Shown in pieces: positions 12,101 through 23,100 of a stretch of 64,000 nt of DNA. This stretch comes from Meandrina meandrites (lineage: Eukaryota; Cnidaria; Anthozoa; Scleractinia; Meandrinidae). The stretch lies in NCBI GenBank assembly GCA_963693305.1, contig OY855911.1, positions 30,582,939 through 30,646,938 on the forward strand. The letters run 5' to 3'. A program made the translations under genes and the position numbers. Within the stretch, counting starts at the first letter, position 1, and each line of letters begins with the position of its first letter. Below the pieces are notes generated by a model. It worked only from the letters and a program-made list of their open reading frames with translations. It was not told where the DNA came from and searched no databases.

Positions 12101-15100
12101 TTTTTGACGCGCGTGTTCAAGAAAAAAATAAAACGAGCAAAGAAGAAAGCTCAAGCTCAAGAAGGCTCGGACGAGGAAAGCGAGGATGAAGATAGCGACG
12201 AGGATTTGTCGTCAAGCGATGAGGGGGATTCTGACTCAGACGATTTGGATGACAGTGTGTGTCCGCCAGGTTGCGATCAGGCATTGTTTGATCAGGTACA
12301 GTACGGGTCCCAGATTCATAGACACTTCTGGGTCGCGCAGCGCGCGAGTTGTATGAACGCGCGTGTGGGAGGAGTACGCGCATGTGCTTGCGTGTGCCCC
12401 TCCACCCACCCTCCCCTGCTTCCAAATCGCTCGTCATGTTTGTTTTTGCGCCTGAAGCATAGTGTATGTTTGAGCAGTTAGTCTTCTATTCACGGAGATA
12501 AGAAGCGTAGGGAGTTTTCTTTTTATACCTAGCTCGAAATCTTTTGAACCTCACTTGTTCGAAATCTGGTTAGCAATATCCTTGATAGCCTACGTGTTGC
12601 CATTCGCCCTATCCGAGGGTTTTCCCTTGGAGGTGGGTATGGCTACACGTCGGCTATATCCTTGAGTGAAGATAAAAAAATGAATAAATTCATTGTGTAA
12701 TTCAGCAAGCTGTATCACTGTTCGTCCGTCTGGTGTAATACTTCTGATAGCAATATACGTAAGCTACAAAGTGTGCAGAATTTCGCTGGTCGCATAATAA
12801 GCGGGACAAGAAACTTCCACCATGTAATGTAACTCCAGTCCTGAAAGACTTGAGATGGGTTCTTGTTAAGTCCAAATTGTGTCTAAGGCAAACCATCTTG
12901 GCCATTAAGTCCATGACAGGCCAAGCCTCAAGTTACCTAAGTTCAAATTTTATATCCAGATGGAGCATCAGCGGACGGGTGACTAGAAGTTCCCAACAGC
13001 TAAACATTCTGCGCTTTAAAACTAAGCTCGGCTAGAGGTTCTTTCATTAAAGAATTGTCACCCTTAAGGCGTTTCTTTTAAATACGTTTTTATTGATTTT
13101 GAGATGTATTTTTTATTTTATCGATCTGCCATGTGTTTAGTATTTTGATCATTACTTTATCTTAGGTACATTATTAGATAGATTATTAGATCCCCTCTGT
13201 TTCTCTCAGAACACGCTGAAGTTGTCTGAACCTCGTGGGAGGTATCATTTGCATTCTATGTTTAAACATCAACGAAATAATCTCTCTGTTTGTGAGCAAT
13301 ACTATTAGTTTTAGTTGTCCCTTCCCTCCCCTCCCTCGCTATTTTTGAACGTTGTTCTGTTTTCCTTCATTCAAGGTCTGTCAGCTTCGCGAGCGTCGTC
13401 TAGACCTGGAAGAAGAATTGGCAGAGGAAAAGAAAACAAGTGAGACTCTAAAGAAGGAATATGACGCGCTCGTCAAGAAAGCAAAGATCATTGACAGTGC
13501 GCTGAAAACGGCAGAAGCTGATTTGGAGGCTTTTCAGGTAAACACAAAATTAAATAGATGAACAAATGTGAAAGATGAAATATTCATCACGCCACGAGCG
13601 TGGGACAAAAAGCAATCTGAGTCCCCCCTCCCATACATGAGGCGGGCGCTCTATCCACAGAGCTGCGAGAACTCATGGTGAGCAAGGTTCATATGTAGCT
13701 AGTTGTTGTTAGTTTTTCGCTTTTTACTTCCGGAAAATATTAGTTATACTGCAATTTGAAGCTTGCTAAAATCGCTGTTAATGCGTATTTAGGTAACTTT
13801 GTTTTACATCGGAAAATAAGCATTTTCCTTTTTTTCTTTTCAGCGTGAAAAACAGCAGAAGCTGAACGAGTTAGATGTGGTGGTTGTGCTTAGATTTCAT
13901 CAGATTCAATACTTGTTGAACAGTGCCCTACCCCAGGATCTGTCACAGTGCTTGGTGTTTAACAGTCCTGAGCTCGTCCGATTACAACACAGAATTAAAG
14001 AGCTGGAAAAAGAGAAGGCGGAGCAGAAACGACTTTACAGGTAAATGATTAGTGATCGAGTCAAATACGACAGCTTTCAAACTCGCCCGCGAACTCTTCA
14101 TCTTGGATTTAGTTCAATCATTCTCGTCCCCAAAGCCTCATGTCCCTCCTCGCCGGCGGAGCCTTGGCACGAGAAACTCGTGGCTTTGGAGACACATGAT
14201 CTGATTGGCTAGATTTTAACAAAGGGGATTTAAATCTAGCCAATCAAATCAACCGTTTGAAAATCCCTTATAACAAAAGGGTTTTTATAAACGGTGGATT
14301 TGATTGGCTGGATTTCAAATTCCCTTGCAGACTCAGATTGGATTTGACTCTAGTAGTTTGTAATTTGAAGTAATTTGTAAGCGCGCTCAATGACTGTTAT
14401 CCTTAGGAGAATGAAGTGCTGTTGGTCGCTGAAATGTTAATCGTTGCCTTCCAGGGAACATCGCCAGACTCACGTGCAGCTCATCAGAGACAAGAAAGTC
14501 CAGGAAACTAGGGTAAGTATACGAGTGTGATCCTTTTCTGGCGCCACACAGTGATACCCGATCCTATTTTTAAAACCTATGGGACAACTATCGCCTTTTC
14601 TTTTTAGTTAGTTGTGAGGCCGCTGGGAGGCGCTGTGGCCTAATGGTTAGTGTGCTGGACTCCTGATCGAGCGGTCCGGGCTCAAGTCCTGGCCGATTTC
14701 ACTGTGTTGTGTTCTCGAGTAGGACACAGACTTTACTCTCGCAGCGCCTCTCTCCATCCAAGTGTATAAGTAGGTACCAGTGAATTCAATGCTGGGGATT
14801 GAATGCGATGGATTAAATTACTTATAACTGTAGAACAGCAAAAATACCAGCGTTTCTGCGCTGGTTTCTACAAGATCACATTACCCATTTTGTAGGTCCG
14901 GCGGCGTCTTAATTATTTGTTAATTTGTCTGTAGATTGGCGAATTGGAAGAGAAAGTCCGTAACATGTTAATGCTGAAGTTCGGTCGGCTGGTAGACTTG
15001 GAAAAGCTTGAAACTGTCACAGTTAACAGAACAGTTGAAGAGCTGAAAGAGAAGCTACGACAACAAGAGTCCAAGAGCGCCGCGGAGATAGCTAAATGGA

Positions 15101-15973
15101 ATGTAAGTACTTCTGGTAGATGTTTTGAGTTCCACAATGACTTTTTACAGGAGTTGTCACTGATTGCACATGTTGAGTAATTAAGTCCACATTTACAAGT
15201 TCGTCTTAAACACCCCTTGATTCGCCTTCAGTGCTAGCCTATTCTGAAAGACCGAGCGCTGAATATTTTATCAAGTATTAAGACTCGATAAGACGTCATC
15301 TTGAAATAGGACAAGAGAGGAGTATAATAGCTCCTAAACCAGAAAAGGGAGAGCGAGTCAGGCTGAAAAGCGAGTGAGGGAAGGGGGGTTGCGGGGATGC
15401 GGCGTTTTTCCCCTCTCGTCCCCGTCCCCTTACGCGGGCACTCGACTACGCATTGCACTGCAGGCAAGATTCCTGATTGTTGATTACCTATCCTTTGTTA
15501 ACTTTTGTTTGAGTGCAGTTGTGTTCATCGCATAAAAGTAGGCTATACATCGGGGCATAGTCCAGCCATTTTCATTGTGATATTTTGGAAGAAACGTGAA
15601 GGCTCTGAAATTGAATATAATTACGTCTTCTTTTTTTCTTCAGGGCAAAATCGACTCGTACAAGGGTAAAGTGACGCAGCTGACCCGCGAGAACACACAG
15701 AGACTAGACACGTACACGGTTCTATTGCAAGAGAAAAAGGAACTGGAACAGATGCTAAACTCACGCCAAAAATCTCTGGGTACCGAGTTTACCGGAAGTC
15801 GAAAGGCTGACATCCGGGAACGACAGCGACTGGTTCAGCTGGTGCAACTGCAGGCTCAAGAAATCTACGCTCTCAAGGACGAAATAACGCTGCTGTCGCG
15901 TAAAGGCGGGCACATTCTCCCCCCGGCACAGCCACCCCTCCCCCCTGGACAGACGCCAATACCCAATCAATAG
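180..15973 (+). CDS. CFAP44: Cilia- and flagella-associated protein 44, partial (N-terminus off the left edge)
   Basis: CFAP44 is a WD-repeat/coiled-coil axonemal protein that links the inner dynein arm I1 region (tether/tether-head, with CFAP43) to doublet microtubules. Exons read by hand: 180-290, 750-908, 1413-1670, 2307-2461, 2899-3172, 3395-3532, 3882-3977, 4608-4664, 4752-4825, 5402-5600, 5710-5895, 6414-6602, 6891-6965, 7067-7176, 9151-9283, 9735-9937, 10343-10471, 11423-11537, 11978-12295, 13376-13537, 13844-14040, 14455-14512, 14935-15102, 15644-15973. They sum to 3,894 nt, a whole number of codons (1,297 residues plus stop). Residues 1-319 are the end of the beta-propeller region, interrupted by a Glu/Lys-rich acidic insert (91-176). 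From residue 320 it is mostly charged coiled coil. Family-like stretches include [12 protein letters not shown] and [12 protein letters not shown]. Odd features are a 17-Gln tract (residues 521-537) and a Gly/Phe run in exon 9151-9283. Full-length human CFAP44 is about 1,850 residues, so roughly 550 N-terminal residues lie outside. CFAP43 was considered, but the C-terminal motifs fit CFAP44 better. Confidence 0.9.
2170..2280 (-). mobile_element. tRNA-like SINE head fragment
   Basis: On the minus strand this reads with A-box-like and B-box-like (GGTTCGAAACC-type) pol III promoter elements. It lies in the CFAP44 intron directly before the exon at 2307. Cloverleaf pairing is poor, so it is not a tRNA gene. 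Confidence 0.45.
4853..4929. mobile_element. Short degraded MITE with pogo-like termini, intron of CFAP44
   Basis: Terminal inverted repeats begin CAGTAGAAT...GATTTCTCGAAC, and the reverse complement of the right end is CAGAAGAATCCCGATTTCTCGAAC. The internal part is only about 20 bp. TA flanks are not preserved. Confidence 0.6.
4967..5000. repeat. Perfect 15-bp-arm hairpin in a CFAP44 intron
   Basis: TGATAAGGAAGGACC, a 4-nt loop (ATGA), then the exact reverse complement. It is not near a splice site. Confidence 0.85.
5749..5799 (+). repeat. CAA/CAG repeat encoding 17 glutamines in CFAP44
   Basis: An uninterrupted glutamine-codon run: CAG, then seven CAA, eight CAG, one CAA. The pure CAG block is eight units. 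It sits early in the exon 5710-5895, between [13 protein letters not shown] and APASQGQ. The mixed codons make it less prone to slippage than a pure CAG tract. Confidence 0.95.
6130..6330. repeat. Degenerate GCGGGAAAA-rich short-period repeat, CFAP44 intron
   Basis: At least seven copies of GCGGGAAA/GCGCGGAAA-type cores, each followed by a variant of ACNTGTA(A/G), spaced about 20-30 bp. A related array lies at 10010-10190 in another intron of the same gene. Confidence 0.6.
7495..7560 (-). mobile_element. tRNA-like SINE fragment
   Basis: The minus strand reads AGTGGCCTAATGGTTAGCGCATCGCTGC..., the same tRNA-derived head as the SINE at 14625-14835. Confidence 0.5.
7689..7694 (-). terminator. 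Candidate poly(A) signal of the nested MYND gene
   Basis: AATAAA on the minus strand, about 115 bp downstream of the MYND-gene stop codon. It supports the ORF being a transcribed gene rather than chance. Confidence 0.5.
7810..8430 (-). CDS. Small coiled-coil protein with C-terminal MYND zinc finger, nested in a CFAP44 intron
   Basis: A 206-residue intronless ORF, antisense within the CFAP44 intron 7177-9150. The start ATG is at 8430-8428. Residues 1-155 are almost entirely charged alpha-helix/coiled coil rich in Lys and Glu. Residues 161-199 form a MYND zinc finger with the C-x2-C (161, 164), C-x2-C (174, 177), C-x3-C (183, 187) and H-x3-C (195, 199) zinc ligands in correct order. MYND fingers are protein-interaction modules that typically bind proline-rich partners; no SET, ankyrin or other catalytic domain is present, so the role is likely scaffolding or adaptor. 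A minus-strand AATAAA hexamer sits about 115 bp past the stop (7694-7689). No introns plus a nested position suggest a retrocopy or an intron-born gene, but the frame is intact. I do not recognise a specific orthologue. Confidence 0.85.
   Translation of the reverse strand: MSKNLLARVKELQDAMDSCQKSTANLIEEYQLSVLQTATVVAAAKIKEEKAQIEKKKELLRKQIEKERESSRIAVDNVYLRAKQSIESLISDKNREVQDAMGRLKRQHEAEIARVKKETREKTFQEFATARKRKLATLEFEESRRNEKFSKAEEESTEWKCANCGRLGSTMFMCGGCHGIMYCDEICQERDWCKHEEHCTTTTKAD
10010..10190. repeat. Second GCGGGAAA-type degenerate array, CFAP44 intron
   Basis: Repeats of AAAGCGCGGAAA, AAAACGTGT and GAAGCGCGGGAAA variants, resembling the array at 6130-6330. No coding potential is visible. Confidence 0.5.
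10937..11225. mobile_element. Head-to-head pair of tRNA-derived SINEs forming an inverted repeat
   Basis: The right copy (+, from about 11079) starts GGCTTCATAGCTCAGTTGGTAGAGC and carries a B-box GGGTTCAAATCCC. The left copy (minus, 11062-10937) is the same sequence inverted, including the tail CACTGCG(A/C)GGATCATTTCATTC. The acceptor stem has one mismatch and the anticodon stem is broken, so these are SINE heads, not tRNA genes. The pair lies in the CFAP44 intron before exon 11423. Confidence 0.75.
12706..13035 (+). mobile_element. Non-LTR retrotransposon reverse-transcriptase C-terminal fragment
   Basis: Translates as [26 protein letters not shown]..., then after a frame change as [18 protein letters not shown]...SYLSSNF. 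This is the C-terminal connection region of CR1/L2/Jockey-type reverse transcriptases. It is broken by one frameshift, has no catalytic YxDD region, and is 5'-truncated, inside the CFAP44 intron 12296-13375. Confidence 0.75.
13585..13695 (-). mobile_element. tRNA-like SINE fragment
   Basis: Shares the GGGCGCTCTATCCAC and GAGAACTCATGGTGAGC blocks with the copies at 39085-39240 and 42490-42590. It lies in a CFAP44 intron. Confidence 0.5.
14625..14835 (+). mobile_element. tRNA-derived SINE, nearly complete
   Basis: The head GGCGCTGTGGCCTAATGGTTAG has an A-box and is followed by a B-box-like GGGCTCAAGTCC. The body is GAGTAGGACACAGACTTTACTCTCGCAGCGCCTCTCTCC... with the GTGTATAAGTAGGTACC motif seen in cnidarian tRNA-SINEs. 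A reversed copy of the body lies at 36780-37160. Confidence 0.75.
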
Positions 15974-16150
15974 TTTGCCATTGATTGTGTTCGTAAAGCC
16001 TAATTTTTGGGTGAAAAAAAATGTAATTCTCGAGGTGCACATTGCTGTTCGCATATTCTCATATACATACATTGTAAATACTGGAATGGTGGCTAAGAAT
16101 TAGTCACGATTTTAAAGATTAGGTTGCATCGTTTGCGAGTTGTAAGCTCC

Positions 16151-16156
16151 AATAAA
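16151..16156 (+). terminator. Poly(A) signal of CFAP44
   Basis: AATAAA 178 bp downstream of the CFAP44 stop (15971-15973), the first canonical hexamer in the 3' UTR. Confidence 0.7.
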
Positions 16157-16437
16157 TATAAAAACGTTTACTTGTTTGAAATGTTGTGAGTTCCTTGTTT
16201 ATAAATCAAAGAGAATTTCGAGTCTGCATCTCACTCGACCAGACTTTGTCAGGCGTGTGGAGAAAGCCGAAGACATTGAAATGAGCAAACCTGTAAAAGT
16301 ACGTTTCCTGCCTTATGGGCTGGGCACCAAATTAACCAAACTTCAATATACCTGTTTGATTTCCTGTTATGACCAGGCTATTTGAGATACCCCACTGATT
16401 TATAAAGCTTCCGCCTCAGCAACGAATGCCGCGTACA

Positions 16438-16443
16438 TTTATT
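16438..16443 (-). terminator. Candidate poly(A) signal of CEP164
   Basis: AATAAA on the minus strand, about 705 bp beyond the CEP164 stop at 17150-17148. Other A/T-rich variants exist nearby, so this is only the best canonical candidate. Confidence 0.35.
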
Positions 16444-17147
16444 ACAGCAATGTTGCAAAATTATTTTTATTTTTAAAATATTCAAAGGGTCACGTTCAAC
16501 CAGAGTGTTCAGTCAGTAAACGGGCACTTCACAGGTGTGCGATCTTCTGTGTTAAAGAAATGACTGGTTTCAGAGATGCGAGATGACGATAACACCGCAC
16601 AAAGCACACTGGCTTAGCATAGCCCCTTGTGATTTTTCTGTTTCTCACACAAAAGCACATTTCGAACTTTACGAGTAACACTTGAAATTATTTCACACAG
16701 TAGAAACTTGCCTGTACAACGCATGCAAAATATATCACAAATTTCGCAACAGTTTGGAAAATCCTTGTGAGGGGCGATTGCTGACGAAAGGCTTTTTCCG
16801 TTGTTACAAAACATTTTAGCTATATCCTAAAACGCGATAATCTTTTCTTTTACGGGCTGCGATCAAACCCATCGAATTTGATTATTTTCACTGAGCCCTA
16901 GCCGAGGAGGTCTGGAAGTTAACGAACGGCCACGTGACATCCCAGGTTGAAAGTCGCCTGCTGGGCCTTGGCTGGTGGGGAATCTGGGAACAAGTTAAGG
17001 ATAAGTTGGCAACCACCTAACCCTAACCCATTTCTTGAGAAAATATACGGTCAGTGCGAAGAAAAAATTCCCTCGTATTACCACAGTCTGCTTAGCTCTC
17101 CATTTGTACTTAGGAAGCAAGAAGCAAAGAAAACGGACACGCTACTT

Positions 17148-20100
17148 TCACACAAAGAAAGGATACGACATTGCTCTCTCTTCCAGTCCTCTCGCATTGC
17201 TGACTTGAAGACCCGCGTCGCGTCGAAAATTTCTGAGCCATTCCGCGTGAGACTGCAATCGTTCAGCGGTGCTCAATTCCCTCTCTGAGGTCCAGTCCCT
17301 TAGACTTGGTGATTCCCTGGTAGAAAAAAATATATACTGTCAATGCCGGAACTAGGAAGGAACGGACACGCTTGACTCTTTTTTACCTTGACGCTGGAAG
17401 GCTCATGGTGGGTCCGAGTGAAAGCGAGGCTGGTGAGTCACGTGGTTGATCTGAAGCAGAAAAGCAACTGTGTTAGTTTAAGATAATTTGATCAAGAAGT
17501 ACACAAATTTCGGCGACGTTCTTCGCGTACGCGCGCACGCTGTACCTCCAAAATACGATCTCCACTTTCTTTCTAGCTGTGACTCTGTACTCTCTTGGTT
17601 TCTGTAGGGAGGCTGAAAATGAGGGGGTGCACTTCCCACAGGATTGCTGCAATAAAAAAATTTAACAATTTCAAACTAATTTGACACTTTGGTAATTCCC
17701 ACAGTACCCCCTGCTATACACTACACAATACCCTTAGTAAAACAGACCTCTATTTGCGTGTTAGTTTTTCGCGTATTTAGATGAACTTCCGTACCGACGA
17801 AGTTCACTTCAGAGTGCTCTTGCCACGCAGTCATACACACAAATGTTTGTAAATTTGGCGTCCTAACAAAAGAATGTTGACTGTTCCTATAAAATTTCCA
17901 CAACTGCTTGATGGCAGAGCCACCATTTAGATAAATTCATGCTTCTGAGCACATAAATGTCTGCCAATGTCAACAAAGATAGGCTCGATTTCCGCCACCC
18001 TTCTGAGTCCGGTCTCTTTTTGGAGGAGCGCGGATTCCCGAAGAGCAGCTGGTAATCGATCCTACAGCAAAGAAGCTCAATTCCCATTAAAACAGACACT
18101 ACACGGAAGTTTTTCACACTATATCCTAGTTAACCAAGCTATATAACACCAGTCAAAAATATTTCGTTACATTTAAATAAAACTTACAAACTTTGAGTTT
18201 GCCCTTGGCGGCCTGGTAACACAGGTCCTCCAGTAGGTACCACAGGAACCCCAGTACCTCTCAACTGATAAGGTTCTGCCACAGGACCAGCCTGATAAGG
18301 AACCGGACCCTGACTGCCATGACTTGATTCAGGATAAACAGGCGTGACACGAGCCCCTCTGATAGCATCAGGAAACGATTGGGTGACCTGTTCAGCCCTC
18401 AAGGGAGTATGCGTGACGGTTGGATGCGTGAACGCGGGCGACCGTGTCCGAAGCAACGTTAAAATTCGCGCCAAATCTGTGTTTATCTGTTGCAGAGAAT
18501 ATTGAACTGCTTCAGAGCTTTCTTCGCCAGTGGAAGTTTTCCTCAAACTTTTGGGAATGGTCACCTTCGGCTGCCGACTCCCCATTTTGACGTCACTTCT
18601 TCTGACGTTCCCACTGATGACGTCACCGTAATCGCTGCTGCTGATTCCGCTGCTGTCGTCGTCATCAACCGTCTTACGCGGCGTTTTCCGCGGGCGGTGC
18701 CTGTCTTTTGCCGACGGGCGAGCGTGTCTGGCGTGTCCACGGAAGGTGTCCTCTGAGTCGGACGCAGTTGACTAATGGACAAAAAAGAAAATGGAATTCA
18801 GAAGTTGGACACAAGGAACTTAAGTTCTTCCAACTAACCGCCATAAATTTCTCTTTGTCAGTTCTGAGAATTTAGAGGTTCATCAGGACAATATTCCTTG
18901 GTTGATAATTTTTCACCTGCATGAGCAACACCGTTCAAAAAAAAATCGATGATCAAATTGACAATTTAGCAACTTGGGAATCTACTACGTTTTCGCTGCT
19001 TACAAAGACTACGTCTGGACACTCGGACGAACAAGTAAAGCACTCGTAAAATTTTCAAATTTTATTAACCACACATTAACCAGTACTCCGAAAGTTGCCA
19101 TGCCATCATAGCGTAATAAGTTGCTAAGCAACTTTAAGGTGAAAACTGCCGCCTCAGCCCGGTCTCGAAGACCGGAATTCGCCATCAACTACAATACAAT
19201 CCTAATTTCTCGAACCAATTTTCGTTTCCTCTAGAGGTTCCGAGAAATCGGGGTTCTACTGTAGTACTGGTTCCCAGGACTCTGGGCAACGTGGTGAATA
19301 GGGTCCTTGTAACTCACCAGTCCTCCAAGCAACGTGTTCTCGAGAACCTTGAGCCTGTCCTCTTTCTGTCTTAACAGTTCTTGGCCAGCGCTCATGTTGT
19401 CCATTACTACTCCAAGTTCGGCTTCTTCCTGCATCGCAAGAGACGGAACAAGGTTAGAGAAGGTTGCGTCATTATTTTCAAAAGTGGATAGGCCACGACA
19501 TAACGCGCCGCCAATCTAGTCAGTCCAGTCTAATAGGATCTGTGCACTGAGTTTTCATTTGTACAGAAGTATATGGGTGGCCTAATGATAAGCGTGCTGA
19601 ATTCAAAGATTTGGCACGTGTTGTGTTCGAGGGGGCCTCAAGTCTTTAATTGGCATTGTACCTGACGAGCATTCTATCAAGGAAGATGCTCCTCATTGCT
19701 TTCTGCTTCAGAAACAAAGCTATGTTTTAATGTGTTTGAAGTTTGCAGCTTGTTGCGCGGTGTATTGTACGAAAAGACTTTTGGACGTCCCAACATGCTA
19801 AGAACTTCAAAAGGTGTCTTGCCCAAGAACACAACAGTGCTATACCGCGCCTCCACGGATACTGAAATTTTTTAACCATTTATTATGCACCCATTTTCCT
19901 ATGTAATGACAGAGATTATACATTTTGTATCACTGACCTCGTCTAAACGCGTCCTTACATCTTCCAAGAGATGAGCATTACGACTGGACAGCGGCTGCAA
20001 GGGAAAAGGGCAATATATCGGGATGAGTCTTACACGAAGCCCTTTTCTGAAACAAAAATTAAAGTCTGTAAAAATAGTCAAGTTGCTACCACAATTTGAA

Positions 20101-23100
20101 CCAAACAATTATAACTTGGAGGAGAGGCAAGAACTTCTCTTGAATTGTTTTGGTGATTCACGACTTTTCAAAGAGTACAAACATTCATACGATATACTTC
20201 TAGCACATCTTGATGTTTCTGTTACTGTGGTACCGTGGTGTAGTGCTCATATATTTACTTCTTGCTGGTCTATACCTTGCCTCGTGCAACGTTTTGTGAC
20301 ATATCGTTGGTCCATTCCTTCCTAGCATCTTCTAGTGCTACCTTTAATGAGAAAATTAAAACAAAGAGATTATCCATTTAATCACCAGTTATATCCCAGC
20401 CGGGGAATGACAGGGCAAGAGAAATGCACGTTTAGTGTTATAGTATTATACCGCAAGGCCTGCCGTTGAAAGCAAATCACACTAGAATTTCTCTGACTTT
20501 TTTCCATGACTTTTCCCAATCCTTGAAAAGCAATGTTTTCCTGACTTTTTTCTGACCTGGAACAATCGCGTAATCTCCGCAGCTGAGCGATTATTTCGCC
20601 TGTTCTCCACAAACTATCAAACTAGACCAGGCTAATCTAGCCAAGCAAGAGATTTGAAGAAAACGCTAGTTGTGATTAACCAGCCTGGAGACTGCTTAGA
20701 CTGTGGGCAAATTTCTTTTGCTACGTTTTTCATGGCGTGCGACGTGATAACACGAAATCAATGTGAATTATGCGAATCGAGATCGCGAGAAGCGCGGCGC
20801 GGAGATCTGTCGTGATCTGCGCTGAGAAAATGCAACTTCAATCTAATATGACGCTTACTTGTCTTCGCTGAACAGAACGTCTCTGTCGACGCAAGAATTC
20901 TTTTGCTCTTGTAATTGCATCTCCTTCCACTGCAATCCTCTTCTTCAAGTCACTAAAAAAGAAAACCACACACGCTATTAAATCAGGAGGAAAAAATTCC
21001 GCGCTTGGCACAGTTCTTTTCAGATAGCGTGCAGCAAAATTGCGGGGAAGGTTCATTTGACAATTGTGTTACATACAGGAGGCCTGGAACCCAGACCACT
21101 CGATCCGGAGTTCAATTAGCTACGACTAAGGTAGGTGTGAGGGTTAATAACTAAATCGACCAATCAGAATCAACCTTCGTGACCGGTCCAATATCATTTA
21201 AGTATTGGACCGGGTAAATAATGGACTGGGTAAAGTTTCTGCAGCTCTCAAGCTTGCCCAGGACTTAACTGGGAGCATGTTGGCTCTCAGTCTCCTCTCT
21301 GCGCTCGATCCGCACGGTCAACACCTCTCGTAATACGGCCCTCAAGCTCGTTTTATAAGATAGATATATTCTGACCTGTTGCGCAGCTCAGCTTGTTTTT
21401 TCAAATACAGGAATGTTCCTTGGACATCCTCTGAAGAACTTTCATCTGATGACACGTCACCTACAAAGTTAGGAAGACCACGTGATCAGCGCCAACACTT
21501 GAAGGCAGTAAACATGAAACCAATCGTAACTTTTGCCGTGAATATTTAGTGCGCTTATCATTTGTCAGAATTGGTCGGGTGGTCCGGTGGTTTTGAAGGT
21601 GAAATGGATCTTTTTCCACCAGATTTTCCCACAGATCCGCCATAACGGTGTATAATATTTATGTATTGACTGATTGGACAGGACACATCTGACTAACAAC
21701 GGAATTCTGTTCTCGAATATACTGGTCTGGCCGGCCAGTTCTGACTGATGGTAAGCGCCTTAGTCTCTGCAGGCAATGTTTGATGAGTATCGTAAGGTAA
21801 CTCGAAAATGGCCTATTTCTTACCTATGTCGAAAGTTTTCGCGAATCCAGTAGGTTCTTTAGGTACCCGGGCTCCCACTGCGCCCTTGTTGGCCGTCGAA
21901 TAAACAGGAGCCCGGGGAGAGAATTCTCCAGGCGAAAGGTCTTCCTCGCTGTCAGGACGAACTACAAACAAAAGAGAACAGCGAAAAATATCAGTCAAAA
22001 CTAGCTTGCACTCATCAGATGTCTCCTATTTCCCCCTCGTAAAAAACTTCAAAGTTGTAGCTACAGGAGTCAGAACTGTGATCTTCTGAACACTGGTCGA
22101 ACGCTCAGCCACTGATCGAGCCAACACAGAGACTCCTTGGAGCGGATACAGCTAGATTCTAGTGTGAACAGTTTCACCAAGAAATGGCCTTTAGCTTCTA
22201 ATGTACACTATTTTCGCATGCGCCGGCGAGCAAGTGAGAGTATCCGGTAAATTAATCGCTGCTAAAAAGAAATTCAACTAATGTGCGCATTAAAAACGTT
22301 AATTTTACCTTTGATATCTGGGGGTGGCACAACATGGTCAGCCTGAAAATAAAATGAACACTTTGTTATCAACTGTTGAGTCGGAGTGACTTTAACCAGT
22401 CCACGTAACTGAACTTTAACTAGTTACGTTTTAAAACGTATAGGATGAAACACGATTCGTAGAGACGATTCAACGATTGAGTATCTACGGTCAGCCAACG
22501 ATTCCGCATTTAGTTAGTACTTAGGGTTTATAAATGAGACGAAGTAGAGAACTTAATAGCTTTCGAAAATAAGTAAGGATATGAAACATGCCTTATTAGC
22601 AGCGACACCAGGAGGTTCCAGGTCCTCTACTTGTAGGGCCTCATCTTCAGAACCCAGATCAACCTCCTCTCTTTTGGCCCTCTTCCTCGCGTCCCTGACC
22701 TTATTTGGTGTAGAAGCCGCAGGCTTTTCAAGGCCACTGTCATTTACCAGTGTATCTTCATGTTCACCGTTCGTGATAGTTAGTTCTTGAAGTTTATCCC
22801 GCTGAATTAAAAGATCCTGTAATTCTTCGTTCTGTTTTCGACAACTCTCTTTCAGGTCTTTCAGATTTTTGGTTAGATTACTGTTGAGGAAGGAAAATTT
22901 GCTGCGTAGTTAGGACGATTTAGCTAACTATTTAATATGTGATGTGAGCAAATAGTATATGTTATGCAATATTTCCCATATGTTAAGTCAAAAGTGTCAC
23001 GCAACGATGTCACTCAATCTTTTATCTCGCACCTTATGTCACGCTGAAGCTCTTGCTTGGAAGAGTTGAGCTTATCCACTTCTGTTTCAAGGTTCCTCTT

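Larger units (their letters stand above)
15974..17147. other. Convergent 3' UTR/intergenic interval between CFAP44 and CEP164
   Basis: No gene is visible. About 1.2 kb separates the two stop codons and must contain both 3' UTRs. The CFAP44 hexamer is at 16151 and a minus-strand AATAAA candidate for CEP164 is at 16443-16438, so mature 3' ends could be only a few hundred bases apart. No obvious mobile element is seen here. Confidence 0.7.

Noticed and set aside
18184..18186. TAA as the CEP164 stop codon
   Set aside because: It overlaps a strong GTAAGT donor and three further exons continue in phase to a conserved-looking C-terminus.
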